A stretch of 64,000 bases of DNA from Thozetella sp. PMI_491. Its lineage: Eukaryota; Ascomycota; Sordariomycetes; Chaetosphaeriales; Chaetosphaeriaceae. Positions 44,150 to 54,893 of the stretch are shown piece after piece. The notes under the pieces were generated by a model. That model was not told the DNA's origin. It saw nothing but the letters and a program-made list of their open reading frames with translations, and searched no databases. The position numbers were made by a program, and so were the translations under genes. The stretch's first letter is position 1. The number at the start of each line of letters is the position of its first letter. The DNA lies in NCBI GenBank assembly GCA_021432635.1, contig MU270015.1:1655860-1719859 (forward strand), in the 5' to 3' direction.

Positions 44150-44577
44150 TTCCGGGGGAGGACAATGATGGCATGGGCAGCTAAACTCACGTGTCCTATT
44201 ATTTACTTATCAGCTTTCCGGCTGTCGCCAAGATGATTATTTCTCTCGATGTATGAAACTGCATTATATTTGTCTTTAAAATAAATCGAGCCTAGCTTAT
44301 GTGATCTAAAACTCTTCGTACTCTATCGAGAAGACAATTCATAACACGTCGTAGCGGGAAGGCTACTTGTCGAAGAGTACACTACATAGTTAGTCACTTG
44401 CAAGCAAGTTCTATATCAAGTCGCGATAAAATGGATGATAAATACCAACTACCGTAAATATATTCACATATAATTTTGTATTCCTGGCTGTTAGTGCGAA
44501 TTTGTTACCATAAGCTAAGATTCAAATTCTTTCTAACGTAGGCACTCTTCTAATGCGAGATATCTACGCTAGCTGCG
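44150..44577. other. AT-rich convergent intergenic region
   Basis: A 428-base spacer between the MpaB-like gene and the SRPBCC gene, both 3' ends. Clearly AT-rich. No feature recognised. Confidence 0.45.
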
Positions 44578-45093
44578 TTAGTCTTTGCCATGGATCTTTC
44601 CCAGCTCTCTCGCGACTGCGTCGTGATACCTTTCGATGCCGGCTGTTCTCATCTTGACAACTAGGAGATCTTCAGGCATCTCAATACCTCTCGGGAGCTC
44701 GCAGGTCAATGTCCTTTTAAACAACGTTCCGCTCACTTGCTCACCATGGACTGGTAGTTCGGCCTCTTCGAAAATGTATTCAATCTTGGTGATTCCTTCA
44801 ACTCCTCCATTGAGCTGCTCATCGACAGCTCCGATACCATTGTACTGCTCAAAAACCCACTTCCAGGGTCTCACAGCGGTGATCAGAGTCCAACCTGAAT
44901 AATATGTGTTCTCGGCGAGCGAAACTTTCTCGACCCATTTGTCGCCGACTTTGAGTGGTATTGTCAGGTTCTGTTGTATTCCCCCGCTGCCTTTGTAGGT
45001 GAGTGGCCAGTTGTGAGGGTTCGTGACGAAGTCATAGACTTGTTCCCTCGTGTAAGGTATCACGGTTGATCCCGAGGCAGAAACGACCCCCAT
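44578..45093 (-). CDS. SRPBCC (START-like) small protein
   Basis: A single-exon protein of 171 residues; the start at 45093 is the first ATG in frame. The pattern ASGSTVIPYTREQVYDFVTN at the N-terminus, alternating strands with VGDKWVEKVSLAENTYYSGW, and a long C-terminal helix (DLLVVKMRTAGIERYHDAVA) are typical of the SRPBCC/polyketide-cyclase-like fold, a hydrophobic-pocket domain. Such proteins act as cyclases, isomerases, lactone-forming enzymes or ligand carriers. Here it lies between the MpaB-like gene and the TauD dioxygenase, and is divergent from the latter. It probably binds a hydrophobic intermediate. No catalytic residues can be assigned. Confidence 0.78.
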   Translation of the reverse strand: MGVVSASGSTVIPYTREQVYDFVTNPHNWPLTYKGSGGIQQNLTIPLKVGDKWVEKVSLAENTYYSGWTLITAVRPWKWVFEQYNGIGAVDEQLNGGVEGITKIEYIFEEAELPVHGEQVSGTLFKRTLTCELPRGIEMPEDLLVVKMRTAGIERYHDAVARELGKIHGKD

Positions 45094-45656
45094 GATGGCT
45101 GCTTGGTTGAAAACTTGGGGAGGCAAGGCACTAACGGAAGTGGTAATTGTGATTGGCCTTAGTGTATTGGGTCGTTTGTTACTGCTTCCCTAACCGAAGA
45201 GCACTGTTGGGAAATTTAAGTACAGTATGATTCACCTGTTCGCCAGTTGGTGTGACTCGGGTGGGTAGGAATCTCCCCGCACCCAGTTGCCTCGCCACCT
45301 CGGAAAATGTAGCCGACAAATCAGCACTCCCAGTCACCAAACTCCTCCGGGTGAGTAAGTTAGGTGGTGAAGGAACAAGAATACGCTTTCAGACAGGCCA
45401 CTATCACTAGAAATAGCCGACAGCCGGTTACGCCACGGTATCGCCGCTATCGTCAGAGCAAAGGGGCATAGCCACAGAGCACTGCGCGGGGGCGAGCTCA
45501 AATTGGGAGAATCCTTCGTATATAATGTCAAATCGTTAAGCCTTGATATGGATGAGAGGCTTGCTATTTCATTGAACGTACCCGTGCTTATAAGAGTATT
45601 TCTGTACCAAATTTACTCGAGAATTATTATTCCTATATCCATACTCTCGATCCGCT
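45094..45656. promoter_or_regulatory. Divergent promoter region, SRPBCC protein and dioxygenase
   Basis: About 560 bases between divergent genes, with CGG-type sites at 45297-45303, 45345-45352 and 45418-45430 (AGCCGACAGCCGG). No coding feature. Confidence 0.45.
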
Positions 45657-46622
45657 ATGCCTGCAGCGACTCACCCGGCGGCTACCCTGTCGTTCAAACC
45701 CCTCCACAAGACCTTCGGCGCGGAGGTGGAGGGCATGGAGTTCAGCCTCCCAATCCATCCACATCTTATCAACGAGATTACGGATGCGGTCCACAAGAAC
45801 GGAGTACTTGTCTTCCGGAAGGCAAACCTTGACAATGAAGAACACATCGCTTTCTCGCGCCAGTTTGGAGAGCTAGACGATGTCAAGGCTCACATCAAGG
45901 CTGGGCGTGTTATGAGGTTCCCTCACCAGCCCGAGATCTTCGATGTTTCCAACCTGGATGAGAATGATCAGGTCGTCACAGACATGGACCCCATGCGTAA
46001 GGCATCCAACAAGGGCAACACGCTCTGGCATGCCGACATGGCGTACAACCCACAGCGCTGCTCCTACTCACTGCTTCGTGCTGTCGAGCTTCCGCCAAAG
46101 GGCACCGGGGGCGAGACCGAGTATCTAGACTCACGAACTGCTTATGAGGAGCTGCCTCAGGACATGAAGGACAGGATTGATAATCTGATCACAAATAATT
46201 CTCTCTTCCACAATCGAAAGCTCGCCGCACCCGAAGTTTTCAAGGACGTCGATCCCACGAAGACTCCTATGTCCCGTCACCGGCTAGTTCAAATGCACGA
46301 GGCCTCCGGGCGGCAAAACTTGTACGTAACGACCTATGCGCATCATTTCGATGGACAGACCATGGAGGAGAGCCAGCCACTGCTGAGCTCCCTCCTGGAT
46401 TGGGTATCTCAGTCCAAGTACAAGCTCTCAGTTCCCTACGAGAACAATGGCGACCTTGTCATGTGGGACAACAGGGCCGTACTTCACCGCGCGACGAGCA
46501 CTGGCACGTACGACGGCCATCACAGACGGGATATGCGCAGGACAACAGTAAAAGACAGTGGAGCTTTCGGTTGGGGCGAAAATGGGGTCGGATGTTCATG
46601 GCAGGCTGGGCTCTCCAAGTAG
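45657..46622 (+). CDS. TauD/TfdA-type Fe(II)/2-oxoglutarate dioxygenase
   Basis: Intronless, 321 residues. The iron-binding facial triad is visible as H and D in LWHADMAYNP (about residue 125) and the distal H in NRAVLHRAT (about 280); the 2-oxoglutarate-binding arginine is in HRRDMRRTTV. Related enzymes cleave 2,4-D, taurine or alkyl sulfates by hydroxylation. It would hydroxylate an organic acid or ether in the cytosol. It is followed on the same strand, 258 bases later, by the HpcH/HpaI aldolase. Together with the 2-hydroxyacid dehydrogenase beyond, it may form an oxidation and cleavage sub-module. Length is normal and no targeting signal is evident. Confidence 0.95.
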   Translation: MPAATHPAATLSFKPLHKTFGAEVEGMEFSLPIHPHLINEITDAVHKNGVLVFRKANLDNEEHIAFSRQFGELDDVKAHIKAGRVMRFPHQPEIFDVSNLDENDQVVTDMDPMRKASNKGNTLWHADMAYNPQRCSYSLLRAVELPPKGTGGETEYLDSRTAYEELPQDMKDRIDNLITNNSLFHNRKLAAPEVFKDVDPTKTPMSRHRLVQMHEASGRQNLYVTTYAHHFDGQTMEESQPLLSSLLDWVSQSKYKLSVPYENNGDLVMWDNRAVLHRATSTGTYDGHHRRDMRRTTVKDSGAFGWGENGVGCSWQAGLSK

Positions 46623-46880
46623 AACATGGCAAGAAGATGGGCCAACTGTGCTGATGAGAGCAACGGGCTCCATGTTCAAAACTGTGTAAAGCCAGCTAGT
46701 GGAAGTCAGGGGAACATTTTCCGGGCGAACTGTGTTCTTGCCCTTCGGTTGAAATATTAAATACGTAACGCCGCCCTGTCCAATTCTACCATGGAACTTT
46801 GCATCTCTTTAACCAGCAATAGTTTGAGCCTTCTCACATACCAACATCCCCTAGCTAAAGTACTCACTGGTTTGCGCAAA

Positions 46881-47756
46881 ATGTATCAAAATACCACTGA
46901 AACCCAACCGCCGACTCCTGGGACAGATGCACTTGAGCCGCCGCAGACATTTATCCAGGCCGCAACGAAGAAGCAAACGCCTTGCTTGGGGATCGCTCTC
47001 ACTATCCCGTCCATTGTTATTGGGCAGATGATCGCCAATACAGGCTGCGACTTTGCCTTCATTGACATGGAGCATTCTCCAATATCGCCCGAGCTCGCCA
47101 CGCATCTTGTACACTCGGTAGTTTCCGCATCCAGGGGCTCATGCTTCCCTTTAATTCGGATCCCATCTCATGGTGTGGAGTGGATTAAATGGTCACTCGA
47201 CAGCGGCGCTGCGGGCATCATTATCCCTTACATCAACAATAAGACTGAGATGGAGCAGGTGCTTGACAGGGCACTGTATCCACCACACGGGAGGAGGAGT
47301 TTCGGGCCTGCCATGGCTCCGTGGGGTCTGCCCGACGGCCCAGAGGGTGGTGTAGGAACCTATTTTCAGAGGGCCAGGCAAGGGGGTGTGGCTATTCTGC
47401 CTATGATCGAGTCAAAAGAAGCCGTGGAGAATGCAGAAGAGATCATTGCCATGGAAGGAGTTTCTGGGGTGTTTATCGGTCCCATGGACCTCAGATTGTC
47501 TCTTGGCCTTGGCGGCCTAGATGGTAATGAACCGGAGTATCTCAAGGCGGTGGCCAAGGTGTGTCGCCTTTCCAAGCAATATGGAAAAATCGTGGGTTCT
47601 CTCGGTACAGATCCAGACTCTGCCCGCAAACGCACAAACGACGGGATGAATTTCCTGGTTACGTCGGCGGATGCAAGTGTGCTGGCAGACGGGTTCCGTA
47701 AAAGCCTAGAGGTCGCTCGAAATTCAACCAAGGCAACTGGGCGGCCATATTTGTGA
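46881..47756 (+). CDS. HpcH/HpaI-family aldolase
   Basis: Class II metal-dependent aldolase of 291 residues if started at 46881 (MYQNTTETQ); an in-frame ATG at 46791 would add 30 hydrophobic, Leu-rich residues and cannot be excluded as a leader. Motifs are FAFIDMEHSPIS (acidic metal-side pair), PLIRIPSHGVEWIKWSLDSGA, GIIIPYINN, the RRSFGPAMAPWG arginine loop, ILPMIESKEAV (metal-binding Glu) and VFIGPMDL. The family cleaves 4-hydroxy-2-oxo acids to pyruvate and an aldehyde, or joins them. Upstream, a TTCCGG lies at 46719-46724. A pyruvate-releasing step beside a 2-hydroxyacid dehydrogenase makes chemical sense, since the latter makes 2-oxo acids. Confidence 0.94.
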   Translation: MYQNTTETQPPTPGTDALEPPQTFIQAATKKQTPCLGIALTIPSIVIGQMIANTGCDFAFIDMEHSPISPELATHLVHSVVSASRGSCFPLIRIPSHGVEWIKWSLDSGAAGIIIPYINNKTEMEQVLDRALYPPHGRRSFGPAMAPWGLPDGPEGGVGTYFQRARQGGVAILPMIESKEAVENAEEIIAMEGVSGVFIGPMDLRLSLGLGGLDGNEPEYLKAVAKVCRLSKQYGKIVGSLGTDPDSARKRTNDGMNFLVTSADASVLADGFRKSLEVARNSTKATGRPYL

Positions 47757-47924
47757 AGTCAGAATAACGTCTAAGTGAACATACATCAGTAGTAAGCTTC
47801 AAGGTTCAATTCATAAGGTTACGATAGGTTTACAAAGTCTATTATAAGTGTAACGTCTTTCTATGGGAAGTGTATTCGGTAAAAAGATAGTTGTAGTTAA
47901 CTATCGGGAGCTTTGTTGAAGTCC

Positions 47925-49557
47925 TCAGATCCTTGCCTTAATGTAGCCCCCGCCAAAAAGGAAATCTAGTCTTCCGGGGTCTACAAAACTACTGTTCAAT
48001 TCTGCAATCGTTCGAACACCCAAGAGTCTCATGGTCGTCTGTATCTCGTCGCTCAGAACTAGAGATGACGTCAGTATGTCTCGCACCAGTGGAAAACTGC
48101 ATGGTTCTTACTTTCAATAGTTCTCACAACGCCCTCAGCCCCGTACGCACTCAGGGCATACATGAACGCTCGACCGAGTCCAACAGCCCGAGCACCTAGG
48201 CACAGAGCCTTGACCACGTCGGAGCCTCTTGAAACCCCTCCATCTACGTATATATCCATCTTTTCAAGCACTTGGGGGAAGCGCCTCCGAATTTCCCATA
48301 ATGTTTGAATCGAGCTTGGGGCAAAATCCAGTTGTCGGCCGCCGTGATTGCTGAGATAGATGCCGTCTACGTCGTTCTTGCTAGCTTCCAGGGCGTCGTC
48401 TGCACTTTGGATGCCTTTTAAGATAATAGGCTTGTGGCCCCAGCACTTTCGAATCCATTGTAGATCAGCCCATTCCAGACTGGAGCAGTGAACACCGCGT
48501 AGCGTTTCTGCCTCTTCTCCGGGAAGGGGAGGCTGGGAAACTGGGCTCATCATCCCAGCAGCGTGGTTTATCACTGCTTTGAGACGATCGTCGCTGGTCC
48601 GCTTCCCGATGACCGGCGAGTCCACCGTCACAATAAGCGCTTCAAAGCCCAGTGACTTGGCTTTGGATATGAGCGCCTCAGCCTCTTTCTTAGCCGCTGG
48701 GATGTACAGCTGGAAGAAAAGAGCTCCGCCACGTTTTCCAGGGTCATTTCGAAAGCAATCCATGATTTCTTGGTGAGAGACGGACGAGTACGTGCATACC
48801 GCCTGTGGAATCGCCATACGAGCAGCGCCACGGGCTAGACACAGTTCGCCATCTGGGTGGCCGAGTTTTGCCGCTGCCGCTGGCGCAATAAAGATTGGGA
48901 GACTACTTGCTGCTCCCATAATCTGGCAGCGCATCGAGACATGACTGACATCTCGAAGCACCCGAGGCCAAAAGCTGACAGCGGACCAGTGAGCCTTATT
49001 TCCCCTGTGGGCAGCCTCGCTTTCCGCCGAGCTCTCGAAGTATACCCTTGCTCTTGGTGACAACTTTTGGAGGGCAGCGTGCTCTATGTCCTCCAATGAT
49101 TGGCATATTTCAAGTGGCCGAGCATCACCCGTCACAGAAGCTGGCGTTGCGACAACCGGCGCTTCTTTATTCGATACCGGAGATGCGGGGCCGAGGTGCT
49201 TCTCTATACCCAGACTCGCACGGTTGGCTAATCGAACCAATAAAAGGCAGGAAATTTGCACGCACCTTTTGGCAAGCCATTTTCAATCGTTCCGGCTGCA
49301 TGCACAGCCTCGTACTCCTCTGTCGCGTCCTGCGGTTTTTCATCAGCTGTGCGTCGCGGAAACCTTCGAGATGCTCTTGTGCCATAAGAAATTACCTTCC
49401 CTCCGTATCTCAAAATAACGTTGGCACCACCGGGGTGGTGACCGAGAAAATCTGTGAGATCGTAGACCTGGCCGGCAACGATGACCCAGCAGGATTCTCG
49501 CGAGTTGTGCGTGGCAATCTCGTCCGGAGAAAGCATTTCGAGTTGCTCGCCGCACAT
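47925..49557 (-). CDS. Cytochrome b5-FMN 2-hydroxyacid dehydrogenase (flavocytochrome b2-like)
   Basis: Exons 49557-49396, 49329-49266, 49203-48112 and 48058-47925 join to 483 residues. The N-terminal cytochrome b5 domain has the haem ligands in FLGHHPGG and YEAVHAAG. The FMN TIM barrel follows, with IFIAPAAAAKLGHP, the lysine in ILKGIQSADDALEA, the active-site histidine in YLSNHGGRQLD, and IYVDGGVSRGSDVVKALCLG. This is the architecture of yeast lactate:cytochrome c reductase (Cyb2), which oxidises L-2-hydroxyacids to 2-oxo acids. The N-terminus begins directly with the b5 domain, so the bipartite mitochondrial presequence of Cyb2 is absent and a cytosolic form is likely. It is convergent with the aldolase gene and may supply its substrate. 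An ATG at 49536 is an alternative start. Confidence 0.95.
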
Positions 49558-49995
49558 TCGACACAGCTTAGCAGCTTGGGAGACACTAAGCTTGAAGCTC
49601 TTACCCAGGTAGATAAAGGGGGTTAGGGGACGAGCATACTACCGCTAATTGACGAGGCGGGGGACCGGGGTGCATGTTGGTTGACAGTAGTGCTACCAGC
49701 CGGCGCGGTTTGGTTTTCCGACTTCCGGTGATGTCCTCGCCTGGTACAACGCACTAGCGATTCCTGGCGGTCGGGCTTAAGCGCCACCCGGGACCGTGGT
49801 ACCTCCACCCTCCCGGCTCCTCAGGCTCGCCAGGGGTTGCAGTCCCCATGCGGAGTCGTAATTGCGACCAGGGTCGAGAGAGATGTAAATACAAGACCTC
49901 CGGTGCTGCCCGCTTGCTTCGCAGGAACACGAAGCCGCTGGCAATCGTCTTCGAGCCTGCGTTCTTCATATTGTGTCCCAGAGTTTTGAGAAACG
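49558..49995. promoter_or_regulatory. Divergent promoter region, dehydrogenase and MFS carrier
   Basis: A 438-base spacer. It contains GCCGGCGCGG at about 49698-49707 and TTCCGACTTCCGG at 49716-49728. These fit the recurrent CGG/TTCCGG theme in promoters of the island. Confidence 0.5.
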
Positions 49996-51708
49996 ATGGC
50001 CTCCACCCACTGCGTCGAATCCGCCACAACCCCCAGGGGCCCTGGGAACTCCCGGCGAATGATTATTTACATCGTCGGCATGGCATGTGCCTCACTAGCA
50101 TATGGATATAATGCTTCTGTCATCGGCACCACGATCGGCCAGCCCTCTTTCCTCGCCTATATGGGCAGCGAAGTTGCCGAACCCAAACTTTTAAGCGTAA
50201 TTGTCGGCCTTTTCTACGCCGGAGGGTTCGTAGGAGCCATCATCTCTGCTCCATTATCGGACAGATTCGGCAGGCGATGGGCCGCGCTGGTTGGCGCAGT
50301 GTCAACGCTGGTCGTTAACGCAATTCTAGCTGGTTCCGTGAACCCCGGGATGTTCATTGCCTTCCGGTTCTTGGTTGGGTTAGCGTAAGTAATTGCAGAT
50401 TTGTCTTGGACACTAGACTGGAGCCTTACTAAATTGCGTGTCTTGCGCAGCTCTACGATCCTCTTTACCGTCATCCCCGTCTGGATCTCTGAGATTGTTC
50501 CTGCCGAAGGCCGGGGAATGTTCGTCGACGCCCACCCGATCTTAATAACCTTCGGCTATTGCACATCGGCCTTCGTGGGAATAGGCTTCTACTATGTGCA
50601 AGGTGACGGGAATCAGTGGCGAGGCCCGTTGGCCATCGGCTGCCTTCCGTGCATTCTGTTCTTGCTCGCCTTTCCTTTCCTCCCAGAAAGTCCCCGTTGG
50701 CTGTTGATGCAAGAGCAGGAAGAGAAGGCTCGCTCAATAATACAGGATCTCCACTCTAGGCCGGGAGACACGGAGCACGCTGCTGCGAACCTGGAGTTTG
50801 AGCAGGTCAGGCGCCAGATTGAGATCGATCGCCTGCTTCACGTCAACTACTTGGGCATGCTCACGCGTCCGTCTTACAGAAAGAGGGTCATAATTGCCAG
50901 CGCATTAATCTTTTTTCTCGAGGCTTCGGGTGCGCTCGTCATCAACAGTAGGCTCTCATCCATGAGTTGAATGAGCTCGGCTAACGGGCGGCACAGATTA
51001 CGGCACGGTGCTGTTTGGCGAACTTGGGTTCGACGTTGAGCAACGCCTTCTATTTGAAGGAGGATACGTTGGTATTGGATGGCTGGTAAACTTTGCTGCC
51101 ATATTTATCGTCGACAAGTTGCCGAGGCCCACTCTGATGTCACTCGGGTTCGCCGGATGCCTAGCCACCTTGACCATCGAGGCAGCATTGCAAGCCAAAT
51201 TCCTCAACAGCGATAATCAGCCGGCTCTCCGAGCAAGCGTGGCCATTCTTTATCTCTTCATCGCCTTCTATGGCCTGTTTCTCGACGGTTCCACCTTCTG
51301 TATGTCTCAGATATCTCCAAGGACCATCTCCCTTCTTCCCCACTCTAACATAGAGTAGTTTACATCGGCGAGATCTTCCCCAACCACCTCCGGGCCCAAG
51401 GCATGACTATTGCCATGGCACTTCTCAACCTCCTTTCCATTGTCTGGCAGACGGCTTCTATCTACGCCTTTACCAACATTGGGTGGAAGTTCTACCTCCC
51501 ATTTATCATATCTACGGCCATTGCTACAGTAGTCATTCCTCTTACATTCCCCGACACTCGCAATAAGCCCCTTGAGGAGATCGGGGCTTTATTTGGAGAT
51601 GAAGATATTTTGGTTACGGAATCACCTCTAGAGAACGGTGAGACCGGCGCTATGGAGCAGTTGAAGTCAAGTGTCGCTCTCGCCGAGACTAGCGAGACTG
51701 GATCGTAA
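49996..51708 (+). CDS. MFS sugar-porter-type carrier 1
   Basis: Exons 49996-50384, 50451-50947, 50997-51299 and 51359-51708 join to 512 residues. Landmarks are GYNASVIGTTIGQPSFL in helix 1, loop motif SDRFGRRWAAL, PVWISEIVPAEGRGMF, PESPRWLLMQ at the end of the N-terminal half, YIGEIFPNHLRAQGM, and PDTRNKPLEEIGALF near the C-terminus, all signatures of the sugar porter family (PF00083). Many fungal members import non-sugar carbon sources such as quinate, lactose or terpenoid acids. Position beside catabolic enzymes suggests uptake of the island's substrate. Divergent from the hydroxyacid dehydrogenase and tandem with carrier 2. Confidence 0.95.
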
Positions 51709-52190
51709 AGCATCCCGGAGTCATCCATAGGATTCTCTGCAAGCTCTCCTGTTCGTTAGGCCTTATATATTCATTTTTGAGCTCTCCGGGTCAGAACAAC
51801 GTGTCGCAGAATCTGACATCTTGAAAGCGTGACTTTAAATCATTTGTTCCGGAGCCTAGCCTACCCAAGGCGGAAGCTACAACAGCGCAGGGGTTGAGGA
51901 TGACCAAGAAAAGCCACGCCGCGAAAATCTGCCACGGAAATGATATCCCTGCAGTATGCTAGCTTGCTTGGAACACTTGATGTACGTCTATGCCGGCTTA
52001 CCGGGACACTGGATCCGTGTGGAGGCAGGCCCAATCTCTCCGGCAGCTGGGCCGTGTTCTCCGCACCAGTCCACGACAGAAACGATTATATGTAACTCAA
52101 CACCACCCTGACAATTCAAATTGAAACACAGCGTATGAATCGAAGCTATCATAATCACTTTATACTCTAATATTCTCGAACGGACCGGAG
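51709..52190. promoter_or_regulatory. Intergenic region between the two MFS carriers
   Basis: A 482-base tandem spacer with the carrier 2 promoter. CCGG-bearing sites (GCCGGCTTACCGGG at about 51993-52006 and TCTCCGGCAGC at 52037-52047) lie about 150-200 bases upstream of the start. No gene seen. Confidence 0.45.
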
Positions 52191-54138
52191 ATGGCAGCCG
52201 CGAACGTGAAGCATTCGTGGTACGGGCTTTCGGTAAGTAAGCCCATAAGTACGGCCAGAAGTGTCAACCGCGTTATTCTGACTTCGAAACAGATCGTCCT
52301 TGCGCTCTGCTTTAGCTCTCTCACGTACGGATACGCGTTTAGCATCATATCGACAACTCTAGGACAGGTACCGTCTTTCTAACTCCCCAATAAGAGAACT
52401 TCACCCTGACACAGGCGTGGCAATACACAGCCCGGGTTCTACAGTTACTTCGACCTCTCTCCCGATTCCACGAGCCCGGAGTATGACTACACAAACCGTA
52501 TTATCGGTGCCATGAATGGCCTCTTCTCGGTGGGGGCATTCATGGGATGCTGGACAATGGGATGGCTATGCGACGCCCTCGGTAGGCGAAAGTCACTGCT
52601 GGCCGCATCAACAATTGCGCTTATCGGAACCGCGCTTCAGGCAGGCTCAGTGCACATTGCCATGTTCCTTGTTGCAAGATGGCTATCCGGCCATGGGGCC
52701 GGTTGCCTGGTCACACTCGTGCCCATCATGCAATCTGAGATCGCACCACCGTCGACGCGGGGCTTTCTAGTCGGCCAACATGGTGCGGTCCAGACTTCTT
52801 CTTCCCACATGCTCATTCTGTTGACCAAATGCCACGTTAGGTTTTGTTCTTGTCATGGGGTACGCCATCGCTGGGTGGATCGGATATGGCTGCTACTACT
52901 CCGAGAACTCGTCCTTCCAGTGGAGATTTCCCCTCTCTGTTGGCTGCCTCTGGCCACTAATCTCCCTTTTCCTATTCCCGTGGATCCCGGAATCCCCAAG
53001 ATGGCGTGAGTAGTTCCCGACTGGCGTATCCCGGGAGACGCAGTGAACTCACGATGAGTAGTCTTGATGCACGAAAGAAAGGAGGAAGCTTGGCAGATCA
53101 TCGCCAAGATGAACAGCCGAATTGATGACCCTGATGAGGCCTTTGCTCGGGAAGAATTCTATCAGATGACCCAGCAAGTCGAGGCCGATCGAAAGCTTCT
53201 AGAGAGCGAGAGTTTCTGGACATTGTTCACAAAACCGAGCTACAGAAAGAGGATGCTCTGCGGCTTTTTGGCTTTCTTCAGTAACGAATCCTCCGGTATC
53301 CTGGTGATTTACAGTGGGTTTTCCTTTCTCACGGCAACAACTTGGTGTGGTGCTCTGATTGCTTGCTAACATGGGACCTCCAAGACTATAGCGTCCTAAT
53401 TTACCAGGGCCTCGGAATGGGAGGAAACGTTCCACTACTTATCTCTGCAATATACACAACCATAGGAGCGTTCGGTAACTTTGTCAATTCGCTTTTGGCG
53501 GACTGGATCGGTCGAAAAGCGCTCTTCATCACAGGCTTGACAGGATGCCTCGTAGCCTTGATCTTCGAGACCGCCTTGGACGCCCAATATGCCACATCGG
53601 ACAATAAAGCCGGCCTTCGGGCTGCAATATTCTTCCTTTTCGTCCACTTGACGTTCTATGCCTGTTGCATAGATGCGAATTGTTTCATCTACTGCGCCGA
53701 GATCTTCCCGACTCATATCCGCCCCAGGGGCATGGCGTGGTCTGCTGGTTGGCTGTTCTTGACAACAATTCCGTACCTTGAGGCTGCACCGACCGCATTT
53801 GCCGAGGTTGGATGGAAATACTACGTCACATTCATTGTGCTGACTGCGGTCAATATTCCCATTATTTACTTCCTCTTCCCCGAGGTAACAGCTCCTGGCA
53901 CTACTCTAACATAATTGTACTTGCGGCTGACGAGAAGCAGACCAAAGGGCTCTCTCTCGAGGAGATAGGAGAGCGTTTCAACGACGATGTCGTCGTTCAC
54001 ATAACACATATTACTGACGAAGAGAGGGCCAAGCTTGACGCCGCAATTGGACTAGCTTCTGCAATGAAGAGTGATCGGGGTCCAGCCGACAACGATGAAA
54101 AGGAAAAGCCACAAGTCGAACACTCTTCGTCGGACTAG
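52191..54138 (+). CDS. MFS sugar-porter-type carrier 2
   Basis: Exons 52191-52232, 52293-52367, 52431-52782, 52841-53005, 53062-53313, 53385-53884 and 53941-54138 close in phase to 527 residues. GYAFSIISTTLGQPGFYSYF in helix 1, CDALGRRKSL in the loop 2-3, WIPESPRWLLMHER, YCAEIFPTHIRPRGM, and TKGLSLEEIGERF mark a sugar porter. It is related to but clearly distinct from carrier 1, with seven exons against four. The cytosolic C-terminal tail is long and acidic. Two carriers in tandem suggest uptake of substrate and of a partial breakdown product, or of two related substrates. Direction and substrate are not shown by sequence. Confidence 0.93.
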
Positions 54139-54893
54139 GTGATATTGCAATGGGTATTTGTTCGTTTCTCTGTCACGGGGAGTCAAGCTTGTCAAGGAGG
54201 GAGTATCCCCAAGCCAGGAATATGTGAAAATATGGGAGTCTTGGCATCTCAACAACAAAAAGCAACCCTCCAGGCGTGAAGACAAGGCAGTAGAGACGAG
54301 ACTTAGATTGCAATGCCCAGTTCGTCCATGTAAATGAAAGTGTCATGAGCAGACCATCAAACTGCGACTAGACGTGCAGGCTTCTTGTCAAGACCCAGCG
54401 CATGGGTGACCGGTAATCATCCAGACAGCTGCCCGGAGCGCCGGCACCGGCTGTACTAATCCATGTTAATTTTCGTCCGGCTATGTTTTCCGGACCAATC
54501 GGGTGCCGGGTTGATTGCCCATGTCTGGGCGTCGGTCACGGGCTGCGCTTTGGTGGTTAGTGGAGTGTACCTTCGTATCCTAGTGCAGCGCAGGGGCAAT
54601 TCGGCTTCCGCGCCCATCCTCGCCAAAGGCTAGTCTCCAAGGGAAAGGAATGTTTGGTACAATCGGGTATAGCAGGACTTGTACATGTGAGGTACAGTAT
54701 GGGGTACATCGCATGCAACCCATCTTATATGCAATGAGGTGAGTTGTGGAGTTTACACTAACCCGCCGCTACGGTTTACTGAGACTGTTTGCATTGCTAT
54801 CTTTGAGTTGCGACCGCACAACCCCCCTCCCCCTAACCGTTCCTCAGCGTTCGCTTCAATCGTGAGACAGTGAAAAAAGAGACCGAGGACAAC
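54139..54893. promoter_or_regulatory. Upstream region of the lyase-hydratase fusion gene
   Basis: About 755 bases. A dense CCGG block lies at 54431-54530, including GCGCCGGCACCGGCTG, CGTCCGGC, TTTTCCGGACCAATCGGGTGCCGGG. The CCAAT in that block is a common fungal promoter element. This is the richest such patch in the window apart from the triple element at 37909. Confidence 0.55.
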
